A program made the position numbers and the translations under genes. Shown one piece after another: positions 1 through 9,006 of a DNA stretch of 60,045 nucleotides (position 1 is its first letter; each line of letters starts with the position of its first letter). The stretch comes from Chryseosolibacter histidinae (lineage in GTDB: Bacteria; Bacteroidota; Bacteroidia; Cytophagales; Cyclobacteriaceae), in the NCBI RefSeq assembly GCF_018598225.1, contig NZ_JAHESF010000042.1:1-60045 (forward strand). Direction: 5' to 3'. The notes under the pieces were generated by a model, which searched no databases, was not told the origin of the DNA, and saw nothing but the letters and a program-made list of their open reading frames with translations.

Positions 1-2354
1 GTCTTGGCAGGAGCTTCTGCGGCTTTCGGCGTAGCAGCCCTTCCCCACCGCCCTTTCTTCTCGGGAGCGGCAGCGGCGAGCGTCACACACTCTTCATACG
101 TGAGATCTGCAGGCACCTTGCCTTTCGGGATCTTCACGTTCTTCTTGCCAGCCTTGATGTAAGGACCAAAACGACCATTGAGCACCTGCATGTCAGGGTC
201 TTCGGGGAATAGCTTGATGGTTCTGTTGGCGTCGGCGATGCGCTTGGCCTCGATCAGCTCCACAGCCTTTTCAGGTGTGATCGTATAGGGATCGAGGTCT
301 TTGGGGATCGATACGAATTTCTTATCGTGCAGCACGTAAGGGCCGAACCTGCCGATGTTCACCACCACAGGCTTCTCTTCGAACAACCCGAGGTCGCGCG
401 GCATCTTGATCAGCTCCAGGGCATCTTCAAGTGTGATGTTCTCGATGAACTGGCCCGGTCTGAGGCTCGCAAACTTCGGCTTTTCACCACCATTATCGTC
501 GGGATTCTCACCGATCTGCACATAGGCGCCGAACTTGCCCAGCTTGGCATATACGTTCTTACCTGTTTTAGGATCCACGCCCAGCTCCCGCGACTTGCCC
601 ACGGAAGAGCGCTCCACCTTCTCCGTCTTCGACACTTTCTTGTGGAAAGGCTGGTAGAAGTTGGCGATCATCTTCTTCCACTGAAGCTTGCCGTTGGCGA
701 TCTCGTCGAACTCCTGCTCGATCTCGGAGGTAAAAGAATAATCGGTAATATCAGGAAAATGCTCCACCAGGAAATCGTTCACGATCATGGCGGTGTTGGT
801 CGGGAACAACTTGTTCTTTTCCGCACCCGTGATCTCGGAGTCTACCTGCTTCTCTATGTTGTTGTCTTTCTTCAGCGTGAACACATTGTATTTGCGCTCA
901 ACGCCTTCGCGGATCTCTTTTACCACATAACCACGCTTCTGAACGGTGGTAATGGTAGGCGCATACGTCGATGGCCTTCCGATGCCCATCTCCTCGAGCT
1001 TCTTCACAAGGCTGGCTTCCGTATAACGGGGAGGATGCCGTGAGAACACCTGCTTGGCCACGAGCGAATCCAGGTCGAGGTTCTGACCGATGGTGAGGGG
1101 TGGCAGCGTTTTGCTGTTCTCCTCCTCGTCCTCATCGTCGCCGGATTCCATATATACCTTGAGAAACCCGTCGAACTTCACCACCTCACCTGAAGCGATG
1201 AGCCTGTAATTATTGGTGGAGATGCCGATGGTTGCTGTTGTCTTTTCCAGCTCGGCGTCAGCCATCTGGGAGGCGATGGCGCGTTTCCAGATCAGCTCGT
1301 ACAAACGCAGCGCATTGCGGTCCATACCAGGATCGTTCACTGAAAAATCTGTAGGCCTGATGGCTTCGTGAGCTTCCTGGGCGCTGGATGACTTGGTCTT
1401 GAACTGGCGTGGCTGATGATATTGCTGTCCGAAGGCGGCGTTGATCTGCCGCTGGGCTCCCTGCCGTGCTTCGTCAGAGAGGTTGACGGAGTCCGTTCTC
1501 ATATAACTGATCTTACCCGCTTCATAGAGCTTCTGCGCCACCATCATGGTCTGGATCACAGAGAACCCGAGCTTGCGGGCTGCTTCCTGCTGCAACGTTG
1601 ACGTTGTAAAAGGGGGTGCCGGCGACCGCTTCGAAGGTTTGGTCTGCAGGTCAGTGATGGTGTACTTGGCACCTTTACAGGACTCGAGAAATGCAAGCGC
1701 CTCCTGGTCTGTGTCGAAACGCTCCGGTAGCTCGGCCATCAGCTGCTTGCCCTTGCCGAGATCGAAGATGGCGTTGACCTTATAAGACGATTTCACTTTG
1801 AAATCGGTGATCTCACGCTCGCGCTCCACTACCAGCCTCACAGCCACGGATTGAACACGACCGGCGGAAAGCCCGGTTTTGATCTTTTTCCAGAGGATCG
1901 GTGAAAGCTCATAACCTACAAGCCTGTCAAGCACACGGCGCGCCTGCTGGGCATTCACCAGGTCGACATCGATGCCGCGGGGGTTCTCCAGTGCATTGAG
2001 GATCGCCTTTTTGGTGATCTCGGTAAATACGATCCTTCTGGTTTTGGCGTCAGTGAGGTCAAGCACCTCTTTCAGGTGCCAGCTGATAGCTTCTCCCTCA
2101 CGGTCCTCGTCGCTTGCCAGGTACACCGTTTGGGCGTCATCGGCAAGTTTCTTCAGTTTTTGTATTACATCCTTTTTTTCGGGACTGACCTCGTAGGTCG
2201 GCTCAAAATCATTTTCGATATCAATGGCGCCCCCGCCCTTGGGCAGATCCCTGATGTGGCCCATGCTTGACGCGACCTTAAAATCCTTTCCCAAATACCC
2301 TTCAATGGTCTTCGCTTTCGCGGGTGACTCTACAATTACTAGGTTTTTTGACAT
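1..2354 (-). CDS. topA: DNA topoisomerase I, C-terminally cut by window edge
   Basis: Type IA topoisomerase that relaxes negative supercoils through a transient 5'-phosphotyrosine link. The gene starts at the ATG complementary to 2352-2354 and is open to base 1, giving about 784 visible residues; the stop codon lies outside. The N-terminus (MSKNLVIVESPAKAKTIEGY) begins the Toprim domain, whose acidic centre reads ASDEDREGEA. The catalytic tyrosine is Tyr284 in the motif ISYMRTDS. The C-terminal part carries topoisomerase C-terminal repeats of the GRFGPY type (LGKFGAYVQ, IGRFGPYVL, NGRFGPYIK), as usual in Bacteroidota, instead of only zinc fingers; an Ala/Lys-rich tail begins at the left edge. 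No frameshift was seen. Identification is certain; the length is unknown only because the window ends. Confidence 0.96.
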   Translation of the reverse strand, partial: MSKNLVIVESPAKAKTIEGYLGKDFKVASSMGHIRDLPKGGGAIDIENDFEPTYEVSPEKKDVIQKLKKLADDAQTVYLASDEDREGEAISWHLKEVLDLTDAKTRRIVFTEITKKAILNALENPRGIDVDLVNAQQARRVLDRLVGYELSPILWKKIKTGLSAGRVQSVAVRLVVEREREITDFKVKSSYKVNAIFDLGKGKQLMAELPERFDTDQEALAFLESCKGAKYTITDLQTKPSKRSPAPPFTTSTLQQEAARKLGFSVIQTMMVAQKLYEAGKISYMRTDSVNLSDEARQGAQRQINAAFGQQYHQPRQFKTKSSSAQEAHEAIRPTDFSVNDPGMDRNALRLYELIWKRAIASQMADAELEKTTATIGISTNNYRLIASGEVVKFDGFLKVYMESGDDEDEEENSKTLPPLTIGQNLDLDSLVAKQVFSRHPPRYTEASLVKKLEEMGIGRPSTYAPTITTVQKRGYVVKEIREGVERKYNVFTLKKDNNIEKQVDSEITGAEKNKLFPTNTAMIVNDFLVEHFPDITDYSFTSEIEQEFDEIANGKLQWKKMIANFYQPFHKKVSKTEKVERSSVGKSRELGVDPKTGKNVYAKLGKFGAYVQIGENPDDNGGEKPKFASLRPGQFIENITLEDALELIKMPRDLGLFEEKPVVVNIGRFGPYVLHDKKFVSIPKDLDPYTITPEKAVELIEAKRIADANRTIKLFPEDPDMQVLNGRFGPYIKAGKKNVKIPKGKVPADLTYEECVTLAAAAPEKKGRWGRAATPKAAEAPAK

Positions 2355-2377
2355 GTTTTTGCCCCTCTCAAAGAGGT

Positions 2378-2406
2378 CAAATATCAGTATTTTTTTAAAA
2401 AATCAA
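2378..2406 (-). promoter_or_regulatory. Possible topA promoter
   Basis: On the minus strand GATATTTG (2378-2385) matches seven of eight positions of the Bacteroidota -7 element TAnnTTTG. A TTG (2404-2406) lies 18 bp upstream, slightly short of the usual 19-21. It sits about 24 bp before the topA ATG. Weak evidence. Confidence 0.3.
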
Positions 2407-2560
2407 ATTTTACCCCTTTTTGCAGCCGCTTTTGAACCAGCTATAAACCGCATCGCAAACTGGCGAACAGGTGAGGATTTCAGCGTAGAATTTGATTTTT
2501 TTGCCCCAGAACCGGTATAAATTTGAAACTTAAAATAATTCGGGGAACTGTCTTTTTATT

Positions 2561-3076
2561 ATGGTAAAACAACTCTATCTGTTCCGTCATGCCGAAGCTT
2601 TGGACAAATCTGCCAATCAACCGGACAAAAACCGCGAACTGACCACAGCAGGCGTTCAACAGGCGCTTCAGGCCGGCGCGTACCTGTCGCGGGAAAACCT
2701 GGCCCTGGACGCCATTTTCTCCAGCAGTGCCGAACGGGCCCGGCAAAGCGCCTCCATTATCGGAGACGTGCTCAAGCTGGATCCGCAGCGCGTCGTTTTT
2801 GAAGACGAGCTTTATGATGCCTCGGTGAGGACCTTTTTTGCCTTCATCGGGCAGCTTGACAACGCCTACAATCATGTGATGTGCGTAGGCCACAACCCTA
2901 CCATCTCTTACCTGGCCGAGTACCTTTCAAAGGCGGAGATCGGCGACATGACCCCGGCAGGCGTTGCCATCATCACCTTCAATGTTTCCTCATGGTCTGA
3001 AGTAAACCAGGGCAATGGCGAGCTGCTCCGGTACCTGACACCACGCGAGATGATGAACACGGGCTTTCAGGCATGA
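2561..3076 (+). CDS. sixA: SixA-like phosphohistidine phosphatase (histidine phosphatase superfamily)
   Basis: 171-residue single-domain member of the histidine phosphatase superfamily. The catalytic RH pair is Arg9-His10 in LFRHAEA; the second catalytic histidine is His111 in CVGHNPT, and an ERA(R) segment follows SSSA near residue 58. The size and lack of extra domains match SixA, which removes phosphate from phosphohistidine in phosphorelay proteins, but the substrate here is not shown by sequence. Its 3' end overlaps the next gene by 4 bp (ATGA), so the two are probably translated together. No signal peptide, so cytoplasmic. Confidence 0.85.
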   Translation: MVKQLYLFRHAEALDKSANQPDKNRELTTAGVQQALQAGAYLSRENLALDAIFSSSAERARQSASIIGDVLKLDPQRVVFEDELYDASVRTFFAFIGQLDNAYNHVMCVGHNPTISYLAEYLSKAEIGDMTPAGVAIITFNVSSWSEVNQGNGELLRYLTPREMMNTGFQA

Positions 3077-4128
3077 CAAAAAATGAACTGATCGCACAAT
3101 TTGATCCGAACGGCCCCGGTGTCGCAGGGAACCTGTTTGGGCTTCCGTTCACGCCGGCCACCGCCGAAGTAGTGATCATACCCGTGCCCTGGGAAGTGAC
3201 TGTCTCCTATCATGCAGGCACTGCGCGGGGACCGCTGGCCGTACTGGAAGCCTCCTCGCAGGTAGACCTGGCCCTGAAAGAGATCCCCAACGCATGGCAG
3301 CTGGGCATCAGCGTCCTTCCCTTCCCCGCCGATATGCCGGAGGAAAGTGAAAAGCTCCGCGACCTTTCCGTACGGCACATCCGGGCGCTGGAGGCGGGAG
3401 AAAAAATGTTGCCGGGAAACCCCATCACCACCAAGATCAACGAGGCCAGCGAGAACCTGAATATCTACGTGAAATCCACAGCGCAGAAATGGCTGAAGGA
3501 AAAGAAGATCGTGGGCCTGCTCGGGGGCGACCACAGCACACCCCTGGGCCTGCTGCGGGCGCTGGGTGAGCAGTACGATCGTTTCGGCATCCTCCAAATC
3601 GATGCCCACGCAGACCTGAGAAAAGCCTACGAAGGCTTCACCTATTCGCATGCGTCCATCATGTTCAACGCGCTGAAGCTTCCTTCCATTGGCAGACTGG
3701 TGCAGGTAGGCATCCGCGATTACTGCGATGAAGAGCTCAGGGTCATTGAACGTTCGATGGGAAGGGTTACCACTTACTTCGATGAGGACGTAAAAGCGCA
3801 GCTCTACCAGGGAAAGTCGTGGGAAAATATCTGCGACCGCATTATCCAGGACCTTCCCGAACACGTCTACATCAGCTTCGATATCGACGGGCTCAACCCA
3901 AAGCTTTGCCCGAACACCGGAACCCCCGTAGCCGGAGGACTTGAATTTGAACAGGCGATATATCTGCTCAAAAAGCTGGTCCGGTCAGGCCGCAGGATCA
4001 TCGGCTTCGACCTCAGCGAAGTAGCTCCCGCCCCCGACAACGACTGGGATGCCAATGTAGGGGCGAGACTTCTTTACCAACTTTGCAACTGGGCTGCCGT
4101 GTCGCAGGGCAGGTTATCAGCGAGCTAG
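3073..4128 (+). CDS. Arginase/agmatinase/formimidoylglutamase family hydrolase
   Basis: 351-residue ureohydrolase with the complete binuclear manganese site: His154 in GGDHS, Asp177/His179/Asp181 in DAHAD, and Asp270/Asp272 in SFDID. These enzymes hydrolyse guanidino or formimino groups of arginine, agmatine or formiminoglutamate. The substrate cannot be fixed from the sequence; Bacteroidota members of this length are usually labelled arginase or formimidoylglutamase. No other hut or arginine gene is nearby. The start overlaps the SixA-like gene by 4 bp. Cytoplasmic. Confidence 0.88.
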   Translation: MTKNELIAQFDPNGPGVAGNLFGLPFTPATAEVVIIPVPWEVTVSYHAGTARGPLAVLEASSQVDLALKEIPNAWQLGISVLPFPADMPEESEKLRDLSVRHIRALEAGEKMLPGNPITTKINEASENLNIYVKSTAQKWLKEKKIVGLLGGDHSTPLGLLRALGEQYDRFGILQIDAHADLRKAYEGFTYSHASIMFNALKLPSIGRLVQVGIRDYCDEELRVIERSMGRVTTYFDEDVKAQLYQGKSWENICDRIIQDLPEHVYISFDIDGLNPKLCPNTGTPVAGGLEFEQAIYLLKKLVRSGRRIIGFDLSEVAPAPDNDWDANVGARLLYQLCNWAAVSQGRLSAS

Positions 4129-4299
4129 TTGCCGGTTACCAGTTGCCGGTTTCGGGAGGTGTGTGTTTTCGAAGCATTGCTTCGATTCAAAGAGCAAGAC
4201 CAGAACCTCCTAAGCAAACCCAGTCTGAGCTGGCCATCCGGAAACCGGCAACCGGCAACCAACCCAAACTTTAAACTTCAAACTTTAAACTTTAAACTC
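4129..4299. repeat. Heptad-periodic inverted repeat in the arginase-mtaB spacer
   Basis: The left arm begins just after the arginase stop with GTTGCCG/GTTACCA/GTTGCCG units. The right arm (about 4232-4299) is the reverse complement: CCGGAAACCGGCAACCGGC-type units, then a run of AAACTTT/AAACTTC units, all spaced by 7 bp. The centre contains a small perfect hairpin TCGAAGC-att-GCTTCGA near 4168-4184. The outer arm ends exactly at the mtaB -7 element. The same unit types recur in most spacers outside the long polysaccharide block. Confidence 0.85.
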
Positions 4300-4307
4300 T
4301 ACCTTTG
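4277..4307 (+). promoter_or_regulatory. mtaB promoter, -7 element TACCTTTG
   Basis: TACCTTTG (4300-4307) is a perfect match to the Bacteroidota -7 consensus TAnnTTTG. A TTC (4277-4279), a near-TTG, lies 20 bp upstream, inside the heptad repeat. The mtaB ATG follows 10 bp after the -7 element, so the leader would be very short. Confidence 0.55.
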
Positions 4308-4317
4308 CCCCTTCATC

Positions 4318-5637
4318 ATGAAAAAAGTCGCTTTTTACACGCTGGGATGCAAGCTGAACTATTCGGAGACGTCTACCATTTCAAGGATGTTCGAAGAAAA
4401 GGGCTACAGGAAGGTGGACTTTACGGATACGCCTGACATTTTCATTATTAATACCTGCTCGGTAACAGAGAACGCCGATAAGAAATGCCATAAGATCGTA
4501 CGCGAAGCACGCGGCATTTCACCGGAGGCTTATGTAGCCATTATCGGCTGTTATGCGCAGCTGAAGCCCAAAGAGATCGCGGAGATCCCGGGTGTTGACG
4601 CCGTACTGGGCGCCGCTGAAAAGTTCAGGCTCGTGGAGCTGCTCGACGGTTTTGTGAGAGCACCACAGCCGCAGGTGCTGGCTTCGGAGATCAGCGAGGC
4701 TACGCGGTTCAATACTTCGTACTCACTGCACGACAGAACACGCACATTCCTGAAAGTGCAGGACGGATGCGATTACTCATGCTCTTTCTGCACTATCCCC
4801 CTGGCGCGGGGAAACAGCCGCAGCGACAGCATTCAGAATATCATAGAAACGGCCCGTGGCATCGCCGCCACCGGTGTGCGCGAAGTTGTGATCACCGGGG
4901 TGAACACCGGCGACTTCGGCTTGCAGAACGGCCAACGTGTGGAGCGTTTCATAGACCTTATCAAAAATCTCGACAACGTTGAAGGCATCGACCGCTTCAG
5001 GATCTCTTCCATCGAGCCTAACCTGCTCACCGACGAGATCATCGAGTTCGTAGCTACCTCGCGGAAGTTTGTTCCGCATTTCCATATTCCGCTTCAGTCA
5101 GGATCGAACAAAGTGCTCAAGCTGATGCGTCGCCGATACCAGCGTGAGTTGTATGCGGAGCGGGTTGCCAGGATCAAATCGCTTATGCCCCATTGCTGCA
5201 TTGGCGTGGATGTGATCGTAGGATTCCCCGGCGAGACCCAGGAAGATTTTCTGGAGACGTACAAGTTCCTGAACGAGCTCGACATTTCGTACCTGCACGT
5301 GTTCACCTATTCAGAGCGTGAGAATACCCTCGCCGCCACTATGCCCAACGTAGTGCCTGGAAATGTACGCGCGGACCGTTCGAAGATGCTTCACATTCTC
5401 TCCGACAAAAAACGCCGCAAGTTCTACGAAGAAAACCTGGGCAGCACCGCCACGGTGTTGTTTGAAAACGACGTCGAAAATGGAATGATGCACGGCTTCA
5501 CCCCGAACTATGTGCGCGTGACCGCGAAATACGATCCCCTGCTTATCAACGAGCTTAAATCACTGCAGCTTATTTCCATCAATGAGAAGGGAACGGTGGA
5601 GGTGATGGAGCCGGAAACGGTGTTGGTTACAGGTTAG
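4318..5637 (+). CDS. mtaB: tRNA (t6A37) methylthiotransferase MtaB
   Basis: 439-residue radical-SAM methylthiotransferase that converts t6A37 of ANN-decoding tRNAs to ms2t6A. The N-terminal MTTase domain carries the cluster cysteines Cys11 (TLGCKLN), Cys47 (NTCSVT) and Cys78 (IGCYAQ). The radical-SAM CxxxCxxC is Cys151/155/158 in DGCDYSCSFCTIP; a C-terminal TRAM-like region follows residue about 375. I chose the ATG at 4318 because the family starts with a K-rich beta strand just before TLGCKLN; the frame is open for 63 codons upstream, but that stretch is heptad repeat and holds the promoter. It converges on lolD, with a palindromic repeat between them. Confidence 0.95.
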   Translation: MKKVAFYTLGCKLNYSETSTISRMFEEKGYRKVDFTDTPDIFIINTCSVTENADKKCHKIVREARGISPEAYVAIIGCYAQLKPKEIAEIPGVDAVLGAAEKFRLVELLDGFVRAPQPQVLASEISEATRFNTSYSLHDRTRTFLKVQDGCDYSCSFCTIPLARGNSRSDSIQNIIETARGIAATGVREVVITGVNTGDFGLQNGQRVERFIDLIKNLDNVEGIDRFRISSIEPNLLTDEIIEFVATSRKFVPHFHIPLQSGSNKVLKLMRRRYQRELYAERVARIKSLMPHCCIGVDVIVGFPGETQEDFLETYKFLNELDISYLHVFTYSERENTLAATMPNVVPGNVRADRSKMLHILSDKKRRKFYEENLGSTATVLFENDVENGMMHGFTPNYVRVTAKYDPLLINELKSLQLISINEKGTVEVMEPETVLVTG

Positions 5638-5838
5638 AAGTTTGAAGTTTGAAGTTTAAGGTTAGAGGTTGAAAGTTGGGGGTGGTACCGTTGCCGGTTA
5701 CCGGTTGCCAGTTGGATGAGTTGACCTCAACGGATCGGGTGATGGTCAAGCGTTGAGCAGAACACCGTAACCAGAAACTTACACTGTACTAAACCGGCTA
5801 TCCGGCAACTGGTAACCGGCAACTTTAGACTTTAAACT
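5638..5838. repeat. Two-flavour inverted heptad repeat between convergent mtaB and lolD
   Basis: The left arm reads GTTTGAA-type heptads (from about 5640) and then GTTGCCG/GTTACCG/GTTGCCA heptads (about 5690-5714). The right arm (about 5795-5850) is the mirror image: CCGGCAACTGGTAACCGGC, then CTTTAAA/CTTCAAA units reaching into the end of lolD. The order of flavours is preserved in each arm, so the whole spacer could fold as one long imperfect hairpin. It has no uridine run like a standard terminator, but its position suits a bidirectional transcription end. Confidence 0.85.
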
Positions 5839-6492
5839 TCAAACCTCCAACTGCCCATCCCTGATCTCGAGTCGCCTGTCGGCCATTCGGGAGAGGTCGC
5901 TGTTGTGGGTTACGATGATGAATGTTTGTCCAAGGTCTTTGCGCAGCTGGAAGAAGAGATTGTGAAGCTCTACTGCATTTTTCGAGTCGAGGTTTCCGCT
6001 GGGTTCGTCGGCCAGCAGCAGGTCAGGTGAGTTGATGAGCGCGCGGGCCACAGCGGTGCGTTGCTGTTCTCCTCCCGAAAGCTCCGAAGGTTTATGATGT
6101 TTGCGTCCGTCAAGTCCCAGCATTTCCAGCAGGCCCTCTGCCCTCTTTCGTACTTCGCCTTCATTTCGTTTGCCGATCATGCCGGGGATGAGCACATTCT
6201 CCAGTGCCGTGAACTCCGGCAGCAGGTTGTGAAACTGGAACACGAATCCGATGGACTGGTTACGGAACGCCGCCAGGTTTCTGGCCGATTGTGCGAACAC
6301 GTCGCGGTTGTTGATCAGCACCTTGCCGATATCAGGTGTATCCAGCGTTCCCAGAATATGAAGCAGCGTGCTCTTACCAGCACCCGATGCCCCCACGATG
6401 GCCACGATCTCCCCTTTCAGCACATGAAGGTTGACATTTTTCAGCACCTGCAATTGACCGTACGTCTTCTGGATCCCCGTAGCCTGTAACAT
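5839..6492 (-). CDS. lolD: LolD-type ABC transporter ATPase
   Basis: 217-residue stand-alone ABC ATPase. Walker A is GASGAGKS (34-41), Q-loop Gln86, signature LSGGEQ (138-143), Walker B LLLADE (158-163) and switch His196. Length and motif spacing fit the LolD/MacB/FtsE class; the LSGGEQQR...ARAL signature and DEPSGNLDS are typical of LolD, which powers lipoprotein release from the inner membrane with LolC/E partners. No permease gene is adjacent, so the partner must be encoded elsewhere. Heptad repeats lie on both sides of the gene. Confidence 0.85.
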   Translation of the reverse strand: MLQATGIQKTYGQLQVLKNVNLHVLKGEIVAIVGASGAGKSTLLHILGTLDTPDIGKVLINNRDVFAQSARNLAAFRNQSIGFVFQFHNLLPEFTALENVLIPGMIGKRNEGEVRKRAEGLLEMLGLDGRKHHKPSELSGGEQQRTAVARALINSPDLLLADEPSGNLDSKNAVELHNLFFQLRKDLGQTFIIVTHNSDLSRMADRRLEIRDGQLEV

Positions 6493-6496
6493 TAAA

Positions 6497-6545
6497 AGTT
6501 CTTGGTTTAAAAGTTTAAAGTTTAAAGTTGAGGTTTGAAGTTGGG
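6497..6545. repeat. Heptad repeat upstream of lolD
   Basis: GTTTAAA/GTTTAAA/GTTGAGG/GTTTGAA units with 7-bp spacing, reading on the plus strand immediately upstream of the lolD start. It is a single arm with no clear inverted partner. Confidence 0.75.
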
Positions 6546-6706
6546 CCGGGTTTCAGTGTTCAGGAAACGGGCACCTCAGTCAGCTTCAACCTGTTTTAAA
6601 TTTAACGATCTCAATCTCACCTTTCACAATCGTTTCTAACTCATTGAAACACCAATCATTATCATAAAAGGTTAGCCGGCAGTATGATGTTGGTGCTCCG
6701 TCTTAA

Positions 6707-6763
6707 ATCTCATATCCCGCATCGCCAATCTAATTCCTTCACATCTCAAATCTAATATCTCAG
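6707..6763. repeat. ATC-type heptad repeat upstream of sucC
   Basis: Eight consecutive units, seven of them exactly 7 bp, start with ATC: ATCTCAT, ATCCCGC, ATCGCCA, ATCTAAT, one 8-bp break, then ATCTCAA, ATCTAAT, ATCTCAG. The sequence is unrelated to the GTTTAAA and GTTGCCG flavours but keeps the same period. It ends about 12 bp before the proposed sucC -33 element. Confidence 0.7.
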
Positions 6764-6774
6764 CGCTACATCGC

Positions 6775-6805
6775 TTGAATTAACGGTTTAAATAAACTAG
6801 TTTTC
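6775..6805 (+). promoter_or_regulatory. Putative sucC promoter
   Basis: TTG (6775-6777) and TAGTTTTC (6798-6805) are separated by 20 bp, matching the Bacteroidota TTG-N19-21-TAnnTTTG layout except for the last base. The sucC ATG is 19 bp further on. Confidence 0.45.
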
Positions 6806-6824
6806 GCACCAAAACAAAAACTAC

Positions 6825-8036
6825 ATGAACATTCACGAATACCAGGGCAAAGAGATTCTTAAAAAATACGGTGTTGCCATTCAGCGTGGCATTGTTGCGG
6901 ATACCCCGGATGCTGCGATCCAGGCGGCGAAGGAGCTTCAGGCTGAAACTGGCACCAAATGGTTTGTGGTAAAATCACAGATCCATGCCGGAGGCCGTGG
7001 TAAAGGTGTTGTGAGAGAAACAGGTTCAAAAGGTGTTGTGCTGGCCAAAAGCATCGCCGAAGTTCCTGATAAAGTAAAAGGTATTCTCGGTGGTGTTCTT
7101 GTGACACACCAGACTGGTCCTGACGGAAAGAAAGTGAACAAGGTGCTGATCGCGGAAGACGTGTATTACCCCGGCGAATCAGAGCCCAAGGAATATTATA
7201 TGAGCATCCTGCTCGACCGTGCTACAGGCAGCCCGGTGATCATGGCCTCCACGGAAGGCGGTATGAACATCGAGGAAGTTGCCGAAACACATCCTGAAAA
7301 GATCGTTAAAGAATGGATCGATGCCACCATCGGTCTTCAGCCTTTCCAGGCGCGCAAGATCGCGTTTGCCATGGGCTGGGAAGGAAACGCCTTCAAAGAG
7401 GGTGTAAAGTTCATTCACTCATTATACAACGCTTACCTGGGCCTGGATGCCTCTATGTTCGAGATCAATCCGCTGCTCAAGACATCTGACAACAGGATCC
7501 TGGCCGTTGACGCCAAGGTAAATCTCGACGACAATGCATTGTACCGCCACAAAGACCTGGCGGAGCTCAGGGATATCACTGAAGAAGATCCACTGGAAGT
7601 AGAAGCCGGAGCCGCAGGACTGAACTACGTGAAGCTCGATGGCAACGTGGGATGTATGGTGAACGGCGCAGGACTTGCCATGGCCACCATGGATATCATT
7701 AAACTTTCAGGTGGAGAGCCTGCCAACTTCCTCGACGTAGGTGGTGGAGCCAATGCCGAGACCGTGGAAGCCGGCTTCAGGATCATTTTGAAAGACCCCA
7801 ACGTAAAAGCTATCCTGATCAACATTTTCGGTGGTATTGTGCGTTGCGACAGGGTGGCGAATGGCGTGGTAGAAGCTTATAAGAAGATCGGAAATATCAG
7901 GGTGCCCATTATCGTAAGGCTGCAGGGTACCAATGCCGAAGAAGGCGCCAGGATCATCGAAGAATCAGGCCTGAAGGTAAAATCTGCGATCCTTTTGAAA
8001 GACGCTGCCAAACGCGTTCAGGAGGTATTGGGTTAA
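6825..8036 (+). CDS. sucC: Succinate-CoA ligase (ADP-forming) beta subunit
   Basis: 403 residues, close to the usual 388-400. It starts with the family hallmark [17 protein letters not shown]. The ATP-grasp domain holds [12 protein letters not shown] for phosphate binding, the middle has FEINPLL, and the C-terminal CoA-ligase domain ends with the nucleotide/phosphate loop GGANAETV and [11 protein letters not shown]. The enzyme couples succinyl-CoA cleavage to ATP in the TCA cycle and needs a SucD alpha subunit, which is not in the window. No sign of damage. Confidence 0.96.
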   Translation: MNIHEYQGKEILKKYGVAIQRGIVADTPDAAIQAAKELQAETGTKWFVVKSQIHAGGRGKGVVRETGSKGVVLAKSIAEVPDKVKGILGGVLVTHQTGPDGKKVNKVLIAEDVYYPGESEPKEYYMSILLDRATGSPVIMASTEGGMNIEEVAETHPEKIVKEWIDATIGLQPFQARKIAFAMGWEGNAFKEGVKFIHSLYNAYLGLDASMFEINPLLKTSDNRILAVDAKVNLDDNALYRHKDLAELRDITEEDPLEVEAGAAGLNYVKLDGNVGCMVNGAGLAMATMDIIKLSGGEPANFLDVGGGANAETVEAGFRIILKDPNVKAILINIFGGIVRCDRVANGVVEAYKKIGNIRVPIIVRLQGTNAEEGARIIEESGLKVKSAILLKDAAKRVQEVLG

Positions 8037-8039
8037 TTA

Positions 8040-8072
8040 TTGCAGAAAAGTCGATAATTCTTGTTATATTTC
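8040..8072 (+). promoter_or_regulatory. Possible promoter for the outer-membrane barrel gene
   Basis: TATATTTC (8065-8072) resembles the -7 element TAnnTTTG, and TTG (8040-8042) lies 22 bp upstream, one base longer than usual. The position argues against an earlier in-frame start at 8061, which would overlap the -7 element. Confidence 0.35.
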
Positions 8073-8090
8073 GCTGAAATTTGCCATGCT

Positions 8091-8942
8091 ATGAAAAGGC
8101 TTTTTACTGTATTGCTATTGATCGGTGCCGTTGTCCAACTGGCGGATGCCCAGAGCTTCTATTCTGTGCGCAGGAACCGCAGCCTGTTGTTCACCGCCGG
8201 GGTCAACACTTCGACCTACTATGGCGATCTGAAAGACAATGGCGATATCTTTGATGTGAAGCCCAGCCTGTCGCTCGGCCTGCTGTATTACGCCAGCAAA
8301 CGCGTTGGTGTGCGGGGCGAATTCTCATGGGTGACGCTGTCAGGCTCGGATGCCAACTCGAAAGATGAGGGCCGCGCTAACCGCAACCTGTCTTTTACTT
8401 CAAGCAATTACGAATTCAATGTCTCAGCTGTCATTAACCTGATTCCCCAGGGAGGCCGATTCTACCAGCGCCCGCCTTTCAACCTTTACGGTTTTATTGG
8501 CGTGGGTGGGTTGTACTTTAATCCCAAAGCCGAACTGGATGGCACTAAATATGCCCTGAAACCGCTGCAGACAGAAGGTGTTTCCTACAGCACTTTTACA
8601 CCCATCATTCCTTATGGTATTGGTGGAAAAATAAAGGTCAATCCATTCTTTAACTTCGCTGTTGAAGCCGGCTGGAGGAAAACGTTTACCGACTACATCG
8701 ATGACGTCAGCACCCGATACGTTGACAACGCGTCTTTCACAGATCCCATTGCACAAAAACTGGCTGACAGAAGGCCCGAATTAGGACTGGCCCCAAGGCC
8801 TGCAGGATCGATCCGCGGTGGAAAATCAAAGGATGCCTATATGCTGTTCAGCGCACGGATAGAGTATTATCTCCCCTATCAGTTCGGAAACAACAACAAG
8901 AGACTTTATCGCTCTAAACGCAGGGGCATGTATCACCGCTGA
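8091..8942 (+). CDS. Outer-membrane beta-barrel protein (DUF6089-like)
   Basis: 283 residues after choosing the ATG at 8091, which gives a clean signal peptide (MKRLFTVLLLIGAVVQLADA, cut before Q-SFYS). The body alternates short amphipathic strands with aromatic girdles (ASKRVGVRGEFSW, FNLYGFIGVGGLYF, FFNFAVEAGWRKTFTDY) and ends in a strand with YYLPY; this is the pattern of an 8-to-10-strand outer-membrane barrel and resembles the Bacteroidota DUF6089 family. Function unknown; family assignment is from memory of the pattern, not a search. A strong terminator follows. Confidence 0.75.
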   Translation: MKRLFTVLLLIGAVVQLADAQSFYSVRRNRSLLFTAGVNTSTYYGDLKDNGDIFDVKPSLSLGLLYYASKRVGVRGEFSWVTLSGSDANSKDEGRANRNLSFTSSNYEFNVSAVINLIPQGGRFYQRPPFNLYGFIGVGGLYFNPKAELDGTKYALKPLQTEGVSYSTFTPIIPYGIGGKIKVNPFFNFAVEAGWRKTFTDYIDDVSTRYVDNASFTDPIAQKLADRRPELGLAPRPAGSIRGGKSKDAYMLFSARIEYYLPYQFGNNNKRLYRSKRRGMYHR

Positions 8943-8966
8943 TCTCAGATACGATCATTATAACCG

Positions 8967-9006
8967 AAGCTCCGTTCGCTCATCAGGGCAAACGGAGCTT
9001 TTGTTT
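8967..9006 (+). terminator. Rho-independent terminator
   Basis: A perfect 10-bp stem AAGCTCCGTT (8967-8976) / AACGGAGCTT (8991-9000) with a 14-nt loop is followed by TTGTTTT. It ends the outer-membrane barrel transcript. Confidence 0.85.

Noticed and set aside
4129-4317. Upstream extension of mtaB by 63 codons
   Set aside because: The extension is made of heptad repeat and contains the -7 element; the conserved N-terminus begins at 4318.
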